NCBI GenBank assembly: GCA_965230715.1
Contig: CBDDLK010000001.1
Span: 2,046,001-2,110,000, forward strand
Length of the DNA: 64,000 bases
From: JAALLB01 sp965230715
GTDB taxonomy: Bacteria > Pseudomonadota > Alphaproteobacteria > Rhizobiales > Rhizobiaceae
Direction: 5' to 3'
Shown here: positions 63,236-64,000 of the stretch, piece after piece
Layout of the letters: each line of letters begins with the position of its first letter
Position numbering within the stretch: the first letter of the stretch is position 1
Notes under the pieces: model-generated
Database searches by the model: none
What the model was told of the DNA's origin: nothing
The model's input: only the letters and a program-made list of their open reading frames with translations
Translations under genes and position numbers: made by a program

Positions 63236-64000
63236 TTAGCGAACAGGAGGTCCGTATTGCAGGCCGCCCTGTGTCCACAGCGCGTTCAGACCGCGTGAAA
63301 TCGCCAGCGGTGTATCTGGGCCAACATTGCGCTCAAACGCTTCGCCGTAGTTACCGACAGATGAAACGATGTTTGCACACCAGGCATTGTCGAGCCCCAT
63401 GGCAGCGCCATACTCGCCCTCAGCACCAAGAAGACGCAGAATTGAAGGATTTTCCGAACCCTTCATTTCTTCAGCATTGGCAGAAGTTACACCCAGTTCC
63501 TCAGCGTTCACCATGCAAATGTGAGACCATTTGACAACGTTGAACCACTGGTCATCGCCCTGGCGAACAACCGGTCCAAGCGGTTCTTTGGAAATGATTT
63601 CCGGCAGAACAACGTGATCTGCCGCATTTGAAAGCTTCAAACGCTGGGCATAAAGAGCTGATTGGTCAGTCGTGTATACGTCACAACGACCTGCATCGTA
63701 GGCAGCAACAACTTCGTCTGCCTTTTCGAAAGCAACCAGTTCGTATTCCATTTTGTTTGCGCGGAAATAGTCACCAACGTTCAACTCGGTTGTGGTACCG
63801 GTGTTGGTACACACTGAAGCACCAGACAGTTCCAGCGCAGATTTCACGTTGAGTTCCTTGCGAACCATGAACCCCTGGCCGTCGTAATAGTTGACGCCTG
63901 CGAAGTTCAAACCAAGTGAGGTATCGCGGGTAGCGGTCCATGTGGTGTTGCGTGAAAGAATATCCACTTCGCCAGATTGCAGAGCCGTGAAACGCTCCTT
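63236..64000 (-). CDS. aapJ: General amino-acid ABC transporter binding protein, start outside window
   Basis: The last 254 residues of an about 340-residue periplasmic substrate-binding protein are visible, and the open frame continues past base 64000. Segments such as LSGASVCTNTGTTTELNVGD, YDAGRCDVYTTDQSALYAQR and KEPLGPVVRQGDDQWFNVVK match AapJ/BztA. It captures a broad range of L-amino acids and delivers them to AapQM. The signal peptide lies outside the window. Gene order aapJ-aapQ-aapM-aapP is standard. Confidence 0.95.
   Translation of the reverse strand, partial: KERFTALQSGEVDILSRNTTWTATRDTSLGLNFAGVNYYDGQGFMVRKELNVKSALELSGASVCTNTGTTTELNVGDYFRANKMEYELVAFEKADEVVAAYDAGRCDVYTTDQSALYAQRLKLSNAADHVVLPEIISKEPLGPVVRQGDDQWFNVVKWSHICMVNAEELGVTSANAEEMKGSENPSILRLLGAEGEYGAAMGLDNAWCANIVSSVGNYGEAFERNVGPDTPLAISRGLNALWTQGGLQYGPPVR

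Overview
The window is a contiguous stretch of an alphaproteobacterial chromosome, most likely from the Hyphomicrobiales (Rhizobiales) or a close relative. This rests on gene content and order read by eye: an aap/bzt-type general amino-acid ABC transporter, a rhizobial-type (SxxK, zinc) asparaginase, a CyaC-type diheme/FeS adenylate cyclase, cysE followed by a DUF3126 gene, DUF2336, PAS_5 and PilZ genes, and a malyl-CoA lyase. Base composition looks moderate, about half G+C. I saw no rRNA, tRNA, CRISPR, insertion sequence, prophage or integrase.

Region 1 (1-16909, all minus strand) is a fused str / S10 / spc / alpha ribosomal cluster. In transcription order it runs rpsL-rpsG-fusA-tuf, rpsJ-rplC-rplD-rplW-rplB-rpsS-rplV-rpsC-rplP-rpmC-rpsQ, rplN-rplX-rplE-rpsN-rpsH-rplF-rplR-rpsE-rpmD-rplO-secY-adk, then rpsM-rpsK, which leaves the window at base 1. 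A strong promoter lies about 250 bases upstream of rpsL, a second one precedes rpsM, and a terminator-like hairpin separates tuf from rpsJ.

Region 2 (17251-18945) holds an L,D-transpeptidase-like lipoprotein and a LysE-family exporter, in opposite orientations, wedged between the str and rpoBC clusters. A bidirectional terminator closes it. Region 3 (18961-30955, minus) is secE-nusG-rplKAJL-rpoBC, with a promoter upstream of secE and a structured L10-type leader before rplJ.

Region 4 (31170-47874) is housekeeping and metabolism: an OlsF-like double acyltransferase, gamma-glutamyltransferase, NAD kinase, a DUF2336 protein, a flavin reductase, a secreted repeat protein, malyl-CoA lyase, thrS with cyaC, asparaginase, an EamA transporter, an IscU-like scaffold overlapping yidD, and folE.

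Region 5 (47925-58000) carries hisI, a patatin phospholipase, a rhomboid protease, a PAS_5 plus PilZ signalling pair, an MFS transporter, a C93 cysteine protease with a strong terminator, a gamma-carbonic anhydrase-like protein, two membrane proteins of unknown role, DUF3126, cysE and an alpha/beta hydrolase. Between the rhomboid and PAS genes, the minus strand encodes three consecutive hairpins ending in an intrinsic terminator with nine T residues. This is the best candidate for an unannotated small RNA in the window. Region 6 (58081-64000) has a zinc-finger protein, an FAD monooxygenase and aapP-aapM-aapQ-aapJ; aapJ runs off the right edge. AapP carries an unusual lysine/alanine-rich, histone-H1-like N-terminal tail.

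Most of the window is conserved core genome. I did not find a clearly new multi-gene system. The items most worth following up are the candidate small RNA, the AapP tail, the secreted repeat protein and the structured intercistronic sites.
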